DNA of 53,063 nt from Paenibacillus sp. MZ04-78.2 (GTDB lineage Bacteria; Bacillota; Bacilli; Paenibacillales; NBRC-103111), in the NCBI RefSeq assembly GCF_024213375.1, contig NZ_JANAVJ010000037.1, forward strand, positions 1-53,063, read 5' to 3'. Below are positions 1 to 7,633 of the stretch, one piece after another (positions within the stretch are counted from its first letter, which is position 1; each line of letters opens with the position of its first letter). Below the pieces are notes generated by a model. It saw only the letters and a list, made by a program, of their open reading frames with translations. It had not been told where the DNA came from and did not search any database. The position numbers and the translations under genes were made by a program.

Positions 1-19
1 CCGTAAAGACTAAGTTCGA

Positions 20-54
20 CGCGGCACCATTTTCATCCTTCTGATGGTGCCGCG
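20..54 (-). terminator. Hairpin downstream of the MOSC gene
   Basis: Perfect 11-bp stem (20-30 with 44-54) and a 13-nt loop, placed just past the stop of the minus-strand MOSC gene. There is no clear T-run on the minus strand, so it may stabilise the mRNA end rather than terminate transcription. Confidence 0.4.
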
Positions 55-108
55 CCAGCGGCATGGATGTCTATTTACGGCAAAAAGCCCGACCGGGTCC
101 AGCCCCGG

Positions 109-651
109 TTATTCGATCATAATCCGCACGATATCGCCTTCCGCAATGGTGCCTATGCACTCGACGGAGCAGACGATGCCGCGCCGCTTCTTGGCGGCAG
201 CCGTGAAGCGGGTAGCCGCCGCAGGATGGCCTGTCGCTTCGGCGATCACTTCGCCCGGTCCCGTGCAGGGCATGTTCTCGCCTTCGCCGATCAAGCCCGT
301 GCCGGCAGGAAACAGCAGGCGTGCGCCCTGAGGCAGCAGCGTGAGAGAAGGATATCCCTCCAACAGCAGATTGGCGCCGAGCCACTCCGGGCGCACTTCG
401 GGCAGCCCTAGCCGCTCGGCGATTTGAGCTAATTCCTCGACGGAGACGATGCTGATCTGCCTCCGGTTGGCAATCTCGGTACCGCGCGGATAAAGCCGCT
501 GCCGGCTGTCGGCAGGCCGTGTGAGTCCGTAATGCCGGTCGCCGGGAATGCCGGCAAGGTCCACGGTGACGGAGTTTTCTCGCGCGGTGACGAACGTATG
601 CGGATCGCGGGCGGCCATTACGGCCTTGACCCGGGCTTCAAAAGTTTTCAT
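109..651 (-). CDS. MOSC domain protein
   Basis: 180 residues and made of a single MOSC domain. MOSC proteins are related to the C-terminal domain of molybdenum-cofactor sulfurases and often carry sulfur or molybdopterin cargo; the substrate here is unknown. Family features visible are GIPGDRHYG early on, NRRQISI and LGANLLLEG in the middle, and CTGPG with the conserved cysteine, followed by a second cysteine in RRGIVCSVECIG. The ATG at 651 is preferred over an upstream in-frame TTG (678) because GGAAAGGGGAAA lies at the right distance upstream. No molybdenum gene is nearby, so the context does not fix the role. Confidence 0.85.
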   Translation of the reverse strand: MKTFEARVKAVMAARDPHTFVTARENSVTVDLAGIPGDRHYGLTRPADSRQRLYPRGTEIANRRQISIVSVEELAQIAERLGLPEVRPEWLGANLLLEGYPSLTLLPQGARLLFPAGTGLIGEGENMPCTGPGEVIAEATGHPAAATRFTAAAKKRRGIVCSVECIGTIAEGDIVRIMIE

Positions 652-712
652 AGTAGCGTATTTCCCCTTTCCATACAAGGTTAAGCTTGCCAGAATAGCA
701 CGCGAACAGACA

Positions 713-747
713 AGAAACCCGGCTCCCTCCAGGGAAACCGGGTTTTT
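713..747 (-). terminator. Intrinsic terminator after the aldolase gene
   Basis: Stem AAACCCGG (715-722) with CCGGGTTT (738-745); a T-rich flank lies on either strand. It serves the minus-strand aldolase gene that ends at 776. Confidence 0.65.
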
Positions 748-775
748 GCTGCGTGAACCGCAAGCGGCAGCCGGA

Positions 776-1732
776 TTACTCGCCGGTCGGCATCGCTTCG
801 GGGGATGTCATTTTGTCGTAGAATTCCACGAACTTGTCCTTTTTGTCGCTGGCGCGAACCGCCATGGCCGAACGCGGATGATCGTTCAATACGCCGGCGA
901 TCATGTAAGGAATAAGGTAGCCCCACTCCCACTTCTCGCGCATTTTGATCATATGTTTCTCAATGATGCCGAGAATCGGACGAATGTCGTACTTCGGATT
1001 TTTCAAATGGCTGACGATCAGCTCCGTCGGGCAGTTGCCGGCAGCTCGTCCCATGCCGTATACGGATGTGTCAAGGAACTCGACGCCTTTGGTAGCGCCC
1101 ACGATTGTATTGGAGAAGGCGAGCTGCATGTTGTTGTGCATATGCAGGCCGAGCTTCTTATTCGGCAGAAGACGCTGGAATTTGGAGACGAGATATTCGA
1201 CATCCCGGTAGTCCATGCTGCCGTACGAATCGACGACGTACACGACATCGACCGGACTCTTGGCAATTTCTTCGAACGCTTCATTCAGATCGTTCTCCAT
1301 CACGTGGGAGAGCGCCATAATGTTGATCGCCGTTTCATAGCCGTAATCGTTGAATTTCTGCACCAGATCGATCGCTTTATCCACATCTTTGATGTAGGTT
1401 GCTACGCGGATCAGGTCAAGCAGACTGTTTTCCCGGGGGAGAATGTCCTTCTCGTCAACGCGTCCAATGTCGACCAGCGCAGACAGCTTGGTGTCGGTCT
1501 TTTGCGGGAGGACTTCCTTCAGGAAATCCTCGTTCAAAAAGCGCCAAGGACCCGCTTCAGCGCCTTTCAGCAGCTTAGCCGAGTTTTTATATCCGATCTC
1601 CATATATTCGACGCCGGCTTCGCTCAGACCGTAATACATGTCTTTGACAAACTCGACGCTAAAATCCCAGTTATTGACCAAACCGCCATCGCGGATGGTG
1701 CAGTCCAAAATATTGTGGTTTTCCCTGACCAT
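776..1732 (-). CDS. DRE-TIM metallolyase (HMGL-like aldolase domain) protein
   Basis: 318 residues, a single HMG-CoA-lyase-like TIM barrel. It starts with the family signature DCTIRDGGL (about residues 10-18), giving the metal-binding Asp and catalytic Arg. It also has GLHMHNNMQLA, whose HxH supplies metal ligands. The fold is shared by 4-hydroxy-2-oxovalerate aldolase, HMG-CoA lyase and isopropylmalate synthase; the usual DRE triplet reads DGG-type here, as in the aldolase-like branch. The partner and substrate are not evident because no pathway genes flank it. It is monocistronic, with a good promoter at 1815-1842 and the Shine-Dalgarno sequence GGAGAGGAG. Confidence 0.8.
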   Translation of the reverse strand: MVRENHNILDCTIRDGGLVNNWDFSVEFVKDMYYGLSEAGVEYMEIGYKNSAKLLKGAEAGPWRFLNEDFLKEVLPQKTDTKLSALVDIGRVDEKDILPRENSLLDLIRVATYIKDVDKAIDLVQKFNDYGYETAINIMALSHVMENDLNEAFEEIAKSPVDVVYVVDSYGSMDYRDVEYLVSKFQRLLPNKKLGLHMHNNMQLAFSNTIVGATKGVEFLDTSVYGMGRAAGNCPTELIVSHLKNPKYDIRPILGIIEKHMIKMREKWEWGYLIPYMIAGVLNDHPRSAMAVRASDKKDKFVEFYDKMTSPEAMPTGE

Positions 1733-1814
1733 AATGATTGACTCCTCTCCAAAATAGGCGACCGCTTCGTGGCTTTTAAGCTTTTAAGCGATAAAGCGTA
1801 CGTTTTTATAATAA

Positions 1815-1842
1815 ATATTACATATGGCTCGCCACTTGTCAA
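1815..1842 (-). promoter_or_regulatory. Sigma-A-like promoter of the aldolase gene
   Basis: On the minus strand: TTGACA (1837-1842), a 16-bp spacer, TAATAT (1815-1820). The -35 box is perfect and the site lies about 80 bp upstream of the start codon. Confidence 0.7.
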
Positions 1843-1981
1843 TGATAACAAATTCCCCGTACCGTGGCAATCTCATCTGCGCCGAAAATAAGCAAAAGTT
1901 GCAGGATTTTCCGGGGTTTTGTGGAAACTTGCAGTATAATGGAGACAAACTTGCGAATTTTGCGGGGCAGGAGGGTGAGAC

Positions 1982-2473
1982 ATGCTGAAATACAATATCG
2001 CTTTTATTCGCAGCGGCGATCGCTTGCTCATGCTGAACCGTGGGAAGGCGCCGCTGCTCGGGCTGTGGAACGGGGTCGGCGGCAAGCTGGAGCCGGGAGA
2101 AACGCCGCTGGCGAGCGTTATACGGGAAATCGAAGAGGAGACCGGGCTCCGGCTCGAAGCGGAAGCGGTGCGCTTCGGCGGGACCGTGACGTGGGAGGTG
2201 GACGGCCGGGATGTCGGGGGGATGTACGCTTTTGTCGGAGAGGCTCCGGGTGATGCGCTGCCGGACTTGCCGATGGAGACGGCCGAGGGCATCCTGGCAT
2301 GGAAGCCCGTCGAATGGGTGATCGACCCGGAAAATTACGGGGTGGTGCAGCATGTCCGGCATTTTCTTCCGATGATGCTGGCCGGTGAGCCTTGTGCGGA
2401 GCACCGCTGCTTTTTCCATGAGGGAAAGCTGCTGACCGTCGAACGGCGGCCGCTGCAAGAGGTCGTGCGCTAA
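1982..2473 (+). CDS. NUDIX hydrolase (MutT-like)
   Basis: 163 residues with an intact Nudix box beginning at GGKLEPGETP and ending REIEEETGL (about residues 35-57), matching GX5EX7REUXEEXGU; the glutamates bind the catalytic magnesium. The preceding part, with GLWNGVGG, resembles 8-oxo-dGTP diphosphatases of the MutT/YtkD type. Nucleotide sanitation is therefore plausible, but substrate cannot be read from the box. Start ATG follows AGGAGGGTGAG. A TATAAT at 1935-1940 suggests its own promoter. Confidence 0.85.
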   Translation: MLKYNIAFIRSGDRLLMLNRGKAPLLGLWNGVGGKLEPGETPLASVIREIEEETGLRLEAEAVRFGGTVTWEVDGRDVGGMYAFVGEAPGDALPDLPMETAEGILAWKPVEWVIDPENYGVVQHVRHFLPMMLAGEPCAEHRCFFHEGKLLTVERRPLQEVVR

Positions 2474-2488
2474 ATTCATGACAAAAGT

Positions 2489-2538
2489 AAAGACGTCCCG
2501 CTTCCTTACTCCAAGAGAAGGATACGGAACGTCTTTTT
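2489..2538. terminator. Bidirectional terminator between convergent genes
   Basis: AAAGACGT (2489-2496) pairs with ACGTCTTT (2529-2536), followed by T-rich sequence. It separates the NUDIX gene from the convergent DUF4870-like gene. Confidence 0.7.
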
Positions 2539-2552
2539 GGCGTGCCCGCGCG

Positions 2553-2888
2553 CTAAGGCGTCCTGATCAAGCTCAGACCGCCGATGAGCGGCAGTGGCTT
2601 CATCCACCCGTTCACGGCGTTCAGAATGCCCATGATAAATAGGACGAGTAAGCCAAGATTGGCCAGCGGCACGAGCAGCAGCCCGATCAGCGGCAGCAGC
2701 CCGAGCACCAGATTGGCGGCGATTGATGTCAAGAGCAGCACCAGCCCTTGATTAGCGTGGTACATGGCAAACCTCGACTTCGGAGCGGCAAGCAGCGGCA
2801 CGAAAAATAACAAATACGCCGCGGCGCCAATCCATGGGTTCAAACGAACGTCCTCCGGCTCGGGGCTTTCGGGTGGTACGTGGTACAT
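2553..2888 (-). CDS. DUF4870/Tic20-like small membrane protein
   Basis: 111 residues with a short Pro/Glu-rich cytosolic head, then three or four hydrophobic segments. A MYHANQG turn follows the first helix, a pattern typical of DUF4870 (Tic20-like) proteins. Role unknown. I chose the ATG at 2888 because AAAGAGGTG lies 7 nt upstream; a longer reading to 3005 would add a Cys/His-containing stretch with no Shine-Dalgarno support. It stands alone, divergent from the 141-residue gene at 3059. Confidence 0.7.
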   Translation of the reverse strand: MYHVPPESPEPEDVRLNPWIGAAAYLLFFVPLLAAPKSRFAMYHANQGLVLLLTSIAANLVLGLLPLIGLLLVPLANLGLLVLFIMGILNAVNGWMKPLPLIGGLSLIRTP

Positions 2889-3058
2889 GGCGTACACCTC
2901 TTTCGGATCAAAATTTGGCGAAGCCGGATCAGGCAGCGGTTTCGCTATCATCCTATGCCCACAGGCGAGGGAGTATGTGCCGTGCTTGGAATAAGCATCC
3001 TTCATCGGGGCAAACTAGAACCAAACGTGAACCTACTACCGACAAGCGGAGGAACCTT

Positions 3059-3484
3059 ATGAGCAGCACACCGATTTTGTTTCAATTCGATTCCCAGAAT
3101 GCGGCAGCCTTGGCCCAGGATATGCTGGAGGAGCTTGGATACCGCGTGAGTCCGCATACGAGCCTGAAGCGCCCGACCCTGCATGTCATCGTAGACCGGC
3201 ACGATCTGACGTCTGCGCTCGAAATTGTTCAGGCCTATGGCGGCCGCTTGATCGAAGCAGAAGGCTCACTGAGCGAAACCGCCGCTTTCGCCATGGCTTA
3301 CGACCAAGACAGCCTGATCCCGATTCCGGCGCACTTCGTGAACGAGGATTGGACCGAAAGCGAGCCGGCCGTGTCCGCTTCGGATTATGTCAACCGATCC
3401 AGCGGCGCATATAATGACGAGAACGTGCCGTTCGATCCTTCGGGCGACGACTATAACGGCTTCGATGCCGGCTTGCGCTTCTAA
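3059..3484 (+). CDS. Hypothetical acidic protein, 141 residues
   Basis: Not recognised. The first 85 residues look like a compact alpha/beta domain (MSSTPILFQFDSQNAAALA..., with a hydrophobic LHVIVDRHDL strand). The C-terminal 55 residues are rich in Asp, Ser, Asn and Tyr and probably disordered. No signal peptide or membrane helix. The start ATG overlaps the end of a GC-rich leader and is preceded by GCGGAGGAACC. A strong terminator follows at 3514-3557, so it is a single-gene unit. Confidence 0.7.
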   Translation: MSSTPILFQFDSQNAAALAQDMLEELGYRVSPHTSLKRPTLHVIVDRHDLTSALEIVQAYGGRLIEAEGSLSETAAFAMAYDQDSLIPIPAHFVNEDWTESEPAVSASDYVNRSSGAYNDENVPFDPSGDDYNGFDAGLRF

Positions 3485-3513
3485 GCGGCAAGCGGCGGTC
3501 TGACGCCGTCCGG

Positions 3514-3557
3514 ACAGCGGTTACCCGGGGAGATACGGGCCGCTGTTTCTTTTTTTG
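3514..3557 (+). terminator. Intrinsic terminator
   Basis: ACAGCGG (3514-3520) pairs with CCGCTGT (3540-3546), followed by TTCTTTTTTT. Confidence 0.8.
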
Positions 3558-3740
3558 GCCCGGTCCTTTTTTGTTGGCTGTTCCTCACATCCTTTGACTG
3601 GTAAAACAAAGTTGCACGGGGCCTATTTTTATTGGCGGGTAAAACAGTGTTTCTCTAGACCCACTCGGTTTTCGTCTGATATGATGAGCCTGACTTAAAT
3701 CAAGCTTATTTTGGCAAGAGTTAATGGAGGGGGAACCGCC

Positions 3741-4610
3741 GTGGAAATGCATGATCCGTTAAAAGAAGGCGAAAAGGGCGCGTGGGTTAGCATTATCACG
3801 TACATCCTGCTTGCCGCTTTTAAGATCGGCATGGGGTATACGACTGGCTCCGAGGCACTTACCGCCGATGGCATCAATAACTCGACCGATATTATCGTAT
3901 CGCTCGCCGTGCTGATCGGACTGCGCATCTCGCGCAAGCCGCCGGATCGGGACCACCCTTACGGACACAGACGGGCCGAGACGATCGCCTCGCTCGTCGC
4001 GTCGTTCATTATGGCTGCGGCTGGGATTCAAGTCGTGCTGCAGGCGTGCAAGAGCTTTTTCGCGACAGACCGTGAGGCCCCGGATTTGCTGGCTGCGTGG
4101 ATTGCGCTTGGATGCGCGGCCGTCATGTGGGGAGTATATAGGTATAACAGCCGTTTGGCGAAACGGTTAAACAGCCAGTCGTTGAAAGCGGCGGCCTACG
4201 ATAACCGGTCGGATGCGCTCGTCAGCATCGGGGCAGCCGTAGGCATTATCGGGTCACGCCTCGGCTATCCGATCCTGGATGCGGCCGCGGCGCTCGCCGT
4301 CGGCTTGGTCATTTGCAAGACGGCCTGGGACGTATTCATCGATGCTGCCCATGCGCTTACCGACGGGTTCGACGATAAGAAGCTGAAGGTGTTCCGGCAT
4401 ACGGTACACCAAACGCCCGGCGTAGAGCGGATCAAGGACATCCGGGCCCGGGTGCATGGCAGCAACGTGCTGCTGGATGTCGTCGTGGAGGTCAGCGCCG
4501 AGCTGTCCGTCGGCGAAAGTCACGAAATCAGCGACGAAATCGAGAAGCGGATGCTGGAGGAGCATCAGATTGGCAACGTGCACGTTCATATCGAGCCTTA
4601 CGTCGAATAG
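3741..4610 (+). CDS. Cation diffusion facilitator transporter
   Basis: 289 residues with six predicted membrane helices and a cytosolic C-terminal domain of about 80 residues rich in His and acidic residues. CDF hallmarks are the helix-2 DGINNSTD metal site, the DHPYGHRRAE loop and the helix-5 site YDNRSDALVS. CDF proteins export divalent cations (Zn, Mn, Fe, Co) in exchange for protons. The Asp-rich motifs resemble the Mn-exporting MneP/MneS group, but specificity is inference. GTG at 3741 follows GGAGGGGG; an upstream TTG at 3711 lacks Shine-Dalgarno support. An extended -10 (TATGAT, 3680-3685) lies upstream. Confidence 0.88.
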   Translation: MEMHDPLKEGEKGAWVSIITYILLAAFKIGMGYTTGSEALTADGINNSTDIIVSLAVLIGLRISRKPPDRDHPYGHRRAETIASLVASFIMAAAGIQVVLQACKSFFATDREAPDLLAAWIALGCAAVMWGVYRYNSRLAKRLNSQSLKAAAYDNRSDALVSIGAAVGIIGSRLGYPILDAAAALAVGLVICKTAWDVFIDAAHALTDGFDDKKLKVFRHTVHQTPGVERIKDIRARVHGSNVLLDVVVEVSAELSVGESHEISDEIEKRMLEEHQIGNVHVHIEPYVE

Positions 4611-4611
4611 A

Positions 4612-4652
4612 AGCGGGAGTACCTTTCTAAATAAAGGGACCCCCGTTTTTTG
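4612..4652 (+). terminator. Intrinsic terminator after the CDF gene
   Basis: Stem GCGGGAGTACCTTT pairing with AAAGGGACCCCCG, followed by TTTTTT. Confidence 0.75.
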
Positions 4653-4702
4653 TTTATTTTATGTTCGTTTCAGGTTACCGTCATAAAATCGTAACAACTG
4701 AA

Positions 4703-4721
4703 AATTACAATAAAAGTAATT
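4703..4721. promoter_or_regulatory. Operator-like palindrome upstream of the 33-residue gene
   Basis: AATTAC (4703-4708) and GTAATT (4716-4721) form perfect 6-bp arms around a 7-nt AT-rich spacer, about 50 bp before a small membrane-protein gene. The binding protein is unknown. Confidence 0.35.
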
Positions 4722-4767
4722 CACAGGTTAGACACAGATAAAAAAAGAGTGTAGGGAGGAAAGCATC

Positions 4768-4869
4768 ATGATCCATGCTTTAAAGTCCATCGCAAAAGGG
4801 TTTCTGTTCGGTCTTATTGCTATTGGGATGCTGCCTTACTTGGTGGTTCAAGCACTGACCGAGCTGTAA
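4768..4869 (+). CDS. Small membrane protein, 33 residues
   Basis: Encodes MIHALKSIAKGFLFGLIAIG followed by MLPYLVVQALTEL. A short amphipathic basic start leads into one hydrophobic helix of about 22 residues. AGGGAGGAAAGC lies 7-10 nt before the ATG, and a hairpin with modest T-content follows at 4899, so it looks like a genuine monocistronic gene. No homologue recognised; membrane location is inferred from hydrophobicity. Confidence 0.6.
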   Translation: MIHALKSIAKGFLFGLIAIGMLPYLVVQALTEL

Positions 4870-4898
4870 CTCGTCGCTAAGTTGCTCATCATAAGCCG

Positions 4899-4937
4899 AG
4901 AGAGGATGGCCTGCGGGCCACCCTCTCTGTTGTGTTT
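4899..4937 (+). terminator. Terminator-like hairpin
   Basis: AGAGAGG...TGGCC pairs with GGCCA...CCTCTCT around a TGCG loop. The T-run is interrupted. It lies between the small gene and the convergent flavoprotein gene. Confidence 0.6.
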
Positions 4938-4949
4938 CAGGCCGGGCTT

Positions 4950-6227
4950 CTACGCTTCAAGCGCGTCTTGCGCGGCCTGTGCAGCGAACGTCCCTGCCGT
5001 ATAGCCTGTGACGAAGGCCGCCGTGATGTTGTAGCCTCCGGTATACCCGTGGATGTCGAGAATCTCGCCGCAAAAGAACAGCCCCTCCATAAGCTTCGAC
5101 CCCATCGTCCGCGGATCGAGCTCCTTCAAATTCACCCCGCCACCGGTGACAAAAGCGTCCTCAATCGACAGCGTCCCGTTCACCTTCACGGGAAATGCTT
5201 TGATTTGCTTGCATAATTCCATCCACGGCTGCTTCGGAATATTATCATACGTCGTTTGCTCGTCCAGTCCGGCTTGCTGGAGCAGAAGCGGGACGAGGCG
5301 TTCGGAGACGTACCCTTTCAGCACGTTTTTGACCGCTTTTTTCGGCTCGCTTTTAGCCAAAGCCATCGTCTCGTCATAGATCTCCTGCACGCTTTTGTCC
5401 GGATACAAATCAATGGTGGTCAGCACCTGCTTCTCCGCCGTTTTTTGCCGCTCCTTCACGACGAATTGACTGCACCGCAGCGCGATCGGGCCGGATAAGC
5501 CGAAATGGGTAAATAGCATGTCCCCTTGATGGGAAATGATTTTCTTCCCCTTGGCGTTCCAAACTGTAAGCTCCACATTCCGCAGCGACAAGCCCTGAAG
5601 CTCGCGGCTCTTGATAAAGGGCTCGCCGGAGGTCAGCGGAACCTCCGTTGGAAACAGCGGCGTGATCGTATGCCCCGCGTCCTCGGCCCAAGCGTAGCCG
5701 TCGCCGGTCGAGCCGGTATGCGGCACCGATTTGCCTCCGCTGGCGATGACGACGCATGCTCCGGCGATCATCTCGCCCGTCTGAAGGCGAATGCCTGCGG
5801 TGCGTCCGTCTTGATAAAGCACCTGCTCCACCGCGCGGTTCACCCGAATGTCCACGCCTTGCTTGCGGACTTGGCCGACAAGCGCGTCGACGACGGTTTT
5901 GGCTTTGTCCGTCACAGGAAACATCCGCCCGTTGTCTTCTTCCTTCAGCCGGATGCCGAGATTTTCAAAAAAAGCGATGATTTCACGATTGCCGAAATGG
6001 GCGAACGCACTGTGCAAAAACCGTCCGTTGCCCGGAATATGCTTAATAATCTCGTCAATTTCCTTCGCGTTCGTGACGTTGCACCGGCCTCCGCCGGAAA
6101 TGCCGAGCTTGCGTCCAAGCTTGTCGCCTTTATCGACCAGCACGACGCGGGCGCCCTGCCTGCTGGCTGCAATACAGGCCATCAAGCCGGAAGGTCCGCC
6201 GCCGATGACGATGACATCGTACTTCAT
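4950..6227 (-). CDS. NAD(P)/FAD-dependent oxidoreductase (HI0933/YtfP family)
   Basis: 425 residues, typical for the HI0933-like flavoprotein family. The N-terminal dinucleotide-binding fold has GGGPSGLMA. The family-specific [14 protein letters not shown] follows at about residues 40-53, and the C-terminal FAD-contacting stretch [11 protein letters not shown] lies near the end. The biochemical role of this family is poorly defined. ATG at 6227 is favoured over 6233 because GGAG lies about 7 nt upstream of it. Its own promoter is at 6273-6300; a further leftward promoter sits inside the adjacent recombinase segment. Confidence 0.85.
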   Translation of the reverse strand: MKYDVIVIGGGPSGLMACIAASRQGARVVLVDKGDKLGRKLGISGGGRCNVTNAKEIDEIIKHIPGNGRFLHSAFAHFGNREIIAFFENLGIRLKEEDNGRMFPVTDKAKTVVDALVGQVRKQGVDIRVNRAVEQVLYQDGRTAGIRLQTGEMIAGACVVIASGGKSVPHTGSTGDGYAWAEDAGHTITPLFPTEVPLTSGEPFIKSRELQGLSLRNVELTVWNAKGKKIISHQGDMLFTHFGLSGPIALRCSQFVVKERQKTAEKQVLTTIDLYPDKSVQEIYDETMALAKSEPKKAVKNVLKGYVSERLVPLLLQQAGLDEQTTYDNIPKQPWMELCKQIKAFPVKVNGTLSIEDAFVTGGGVNLKELDPRTMGSKLMEGLFFCGEILDIHGYTGGYNITAAFVTGYTAGTFAAQAAQDALEA

Positions 6228-6272
6228 ATTCATTCTCCATTCTGTTCCTGCTCATGAAGCGTATTTGCTAGT

Positions 6273-6300
6273 ATTATAGCCCAAAACGAAACGATCCCAA
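6273..6300 (-). promoter_or_regulatory. Sigma-A-like promoter of the flavoprotein gene
   Basis: On the minus strand: TTGGGA (6295-6300), a 16-bp spacer, TATAAT (6273-6278). Confidence 0.55.
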
Positions 6301-6427
6301 AATGGCTGCGGAAGATGGCTGACGCACGAAAGAAGAAAGAGGGCCGCTTGCTGTCGCGGCTGTTCGCGGGCAACGACGGACGGTGGGAAATGGGGTGCTT
6401 TTTCATAGACAATACGTTAAAATGGGG

Positions 6428-6451
6428 GTTCGTACAATTTGTGTTGTTCGA
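6428..6451 (+). repeat. Left 24-bp inverted repeat
   Basis: Begins GTTCGTACAATTTG and ends GTTGTTCGA. It is the exact reverse complement of 7525-7548 and lies 108 bp past the recombinase stop codon. TTCG at both ends and the central ACAATTTGT resemble the half-site and core layout of a recombination site. Confidence 0.9.
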
Positions 6452-6499
6452 CATTTTTTTGTGTAATTCATACTATTTCTACAAATATTTCTTTTTTGT

Positions 6500-6528
6500 A
6501 TTATAGTCAATATTAACCAATGAAACAA
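6500..6528 (-). promoter_or_regulatory. Outward-facing promoter inside the recombinase segment
   Basis: On the minus strand: TTGTTT (6523-6528), a 17-bp spacer, TATAAT (6500-6505). It points left across the left repeat toward the flavoprotein gene. If the segment flipped, it would point right toward the HD-domain gene. Confidence 0.5.
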
Positions 6529-6559
6529 GAGAATATTGGAAAAACATAGGATGAAATGC

Positions 6560-7507
6560 CTATAAGCTATCTTTGAAGCAGTCTTCGACATAGTCGGGGG
6601 CTGCTTTTTTAATTTGCTGGACCGTATGGAGATAACGCTGCGTGGTGTTGATGTGCGTATGCCCGAGGGATTCCTGTACCTGCTGCAAGGAAGCGCCGCG
6701 CAGGAGGGCGAGAGTCGCGTTCGTATGGCGGAGCCAGTGAGGGGTCGCCTTTTTCTCCAAGCCGCATTGCTCACGGGCTTTCTTGATAACCTTCTCAACA
6801 AGGCGGACGGATAGAGGGAACAGCTTGTCCTCCGGCCCGGGCGGCCCCGGCCTTGTTGCTTCATAAGCTTGAAGCAGCGTCCATAGCATTTGCGGCACCT
6901 TGACTTCGCGTTCTTTATCGCCTTTGCCGCGAATCGTTATCCACATGGAAGCGCCTTCGGGGTCGGTGTGAAAATGGTTCCATTGAATCGAAACCAGCTC
7001 CGATACCCGGATGCCGAGCAATACCAGCGTGATTCCGATGACGTAATCGCGCAGCCCTTGGTGCTTTAACTGCTCGAACAAACGAAGCACTTCGGCCTTG
7101 GTCAAATAATGGTTTTTACTGTTCACGGGAATTTTGGGAATGCGGATGCAGGTGGTCGGGTTATGCTTGAACATGCCGATATTCGGGTCGCTGCCCCACT
7201 TGTAAAGCGAACGTAGAGGCGAGATATGTATGGCCACCGTCGCCGGAGCTTGAGGCTTGTTCACGCGGCTTAACAGCCCTTCCAACAGGCCGATTTTATA
7301 GACCTCGATTTCCCGCCAGGTCACGTCCTGTAACGATTTATCGCCGATAAAGCGGCGGAATTTGGCGATCGCGTTGCGGTAATTTCTCATCGTATACGGG
7401 GATCGGGAGCAAGTCGTCAGAAACATGTTGACGATTTGTTCATCCGTGTATTTTTCGGTTGGTTTCCATTGTTCGGGAAGATGGATTTGAGCGAGTAGGG
7501 TTTGCAT
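6560..7507 (-). CDS. Tyrosine recombinase/integrase
   Basis: 315 residues with a SAM-like core-binding domain (about 20-120) and a catalytic domain (about 130-300). All active-site residues are present: R167 (GIRVSEL), a hairpin Lys in RGKGDKE, H257 and R260 (HWLRH), H283 (LGHTH) and Y292 (RYLH). The length fits XerC/D-type and transposon integrases. No excisionase, relaxase or cargo is nearby. Start at 7507 follows AAAGGAGACC. The putative -10 TACAAT lies just outside the right repeat, so the repeat falls in the 5' leader. Confidence 0.9.
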   Translation of the reverse strand: MQTLLAQIHLPEQWKPTEKYTDEQIVNMFLTTCSRSPYTMRNYRNAIAKFRRFIGDKSLQDVTWREIEVYKIGLLEGLLSRVNKPQAPATVAIHISPLRSLYKWGSDPNIGMFKHNPTTCIRIPKIPVNSKNHYLTKAEVLRLFEQLKHQGLRDYVIGITLVLLGIRVSELVSIQWNHFHTDPEGASMWITIRGKGDKEREVKVPQMLWTLLQAYEATRPGPPGPEDKLFPLSVRLVEKVIKKAREQCGLEKKATPHWLRHTNATLALLRGASLQQVQESLGHTHINTTQRYLHTVQQIKKAAPDYVEDCFKDSL

Positions 7508-7524
7508 AAGGTCTCCTTTCTTTT

Positions 7525-7548
7525 TCGAACAACACAAATTGTACGAAC
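7525..7548 (-). repeat. Right 24-bp inverted repeat
   Basis: Exact reverse complement of 6428-6451. It lies 18 bp upstream of the recombinase start codon, between its putative -10 box and its ribosome binding site. Confidence 0.9.
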
Positions 7549-7633
7549 TCTATTGTATCACGCCTGACTACGGAAAGGAGGGGCTCGAAGGATTTCGACA
7601 GGGCGCGACACATGGGCTGAGGAGGGGTAACGC

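Larger units (their letters stand above)
6428..7548. mobile_element. Recombinase segment bounded by perfect 24-bp inverted repeats
   Basis: A 1121-bp segment contains one tyrosine recombinase gene and about 110 bp of AT-rich sequence. Identical 24-bp sequences in inverted orientation bound it (6428-6451 and 7525-7548); pairing stops exactly at these limits. No direct repeats flank it. It may be an invertible DNA segment or a minimal tyrosine-recombinase mobile element. A dif-like chromosome-dimer system is unlikely, since the repeats do not resemble the Bacillus dif site. Confidence 0.6.

Noticed and set aside
548..1741. 397-codon plus-strand frame across the MOSC and aldolase genes
   Set aside because: It runs antisense to a gene with clear motifs, a promoter and a ribosome binding site; the translation has no domain features.
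6428..7548. XerS/XerH-like dif system
   Set aside because: The sites are inverted and double, and do not resemble Bacillus dif; dimer resolution uses a single site near the terminus.
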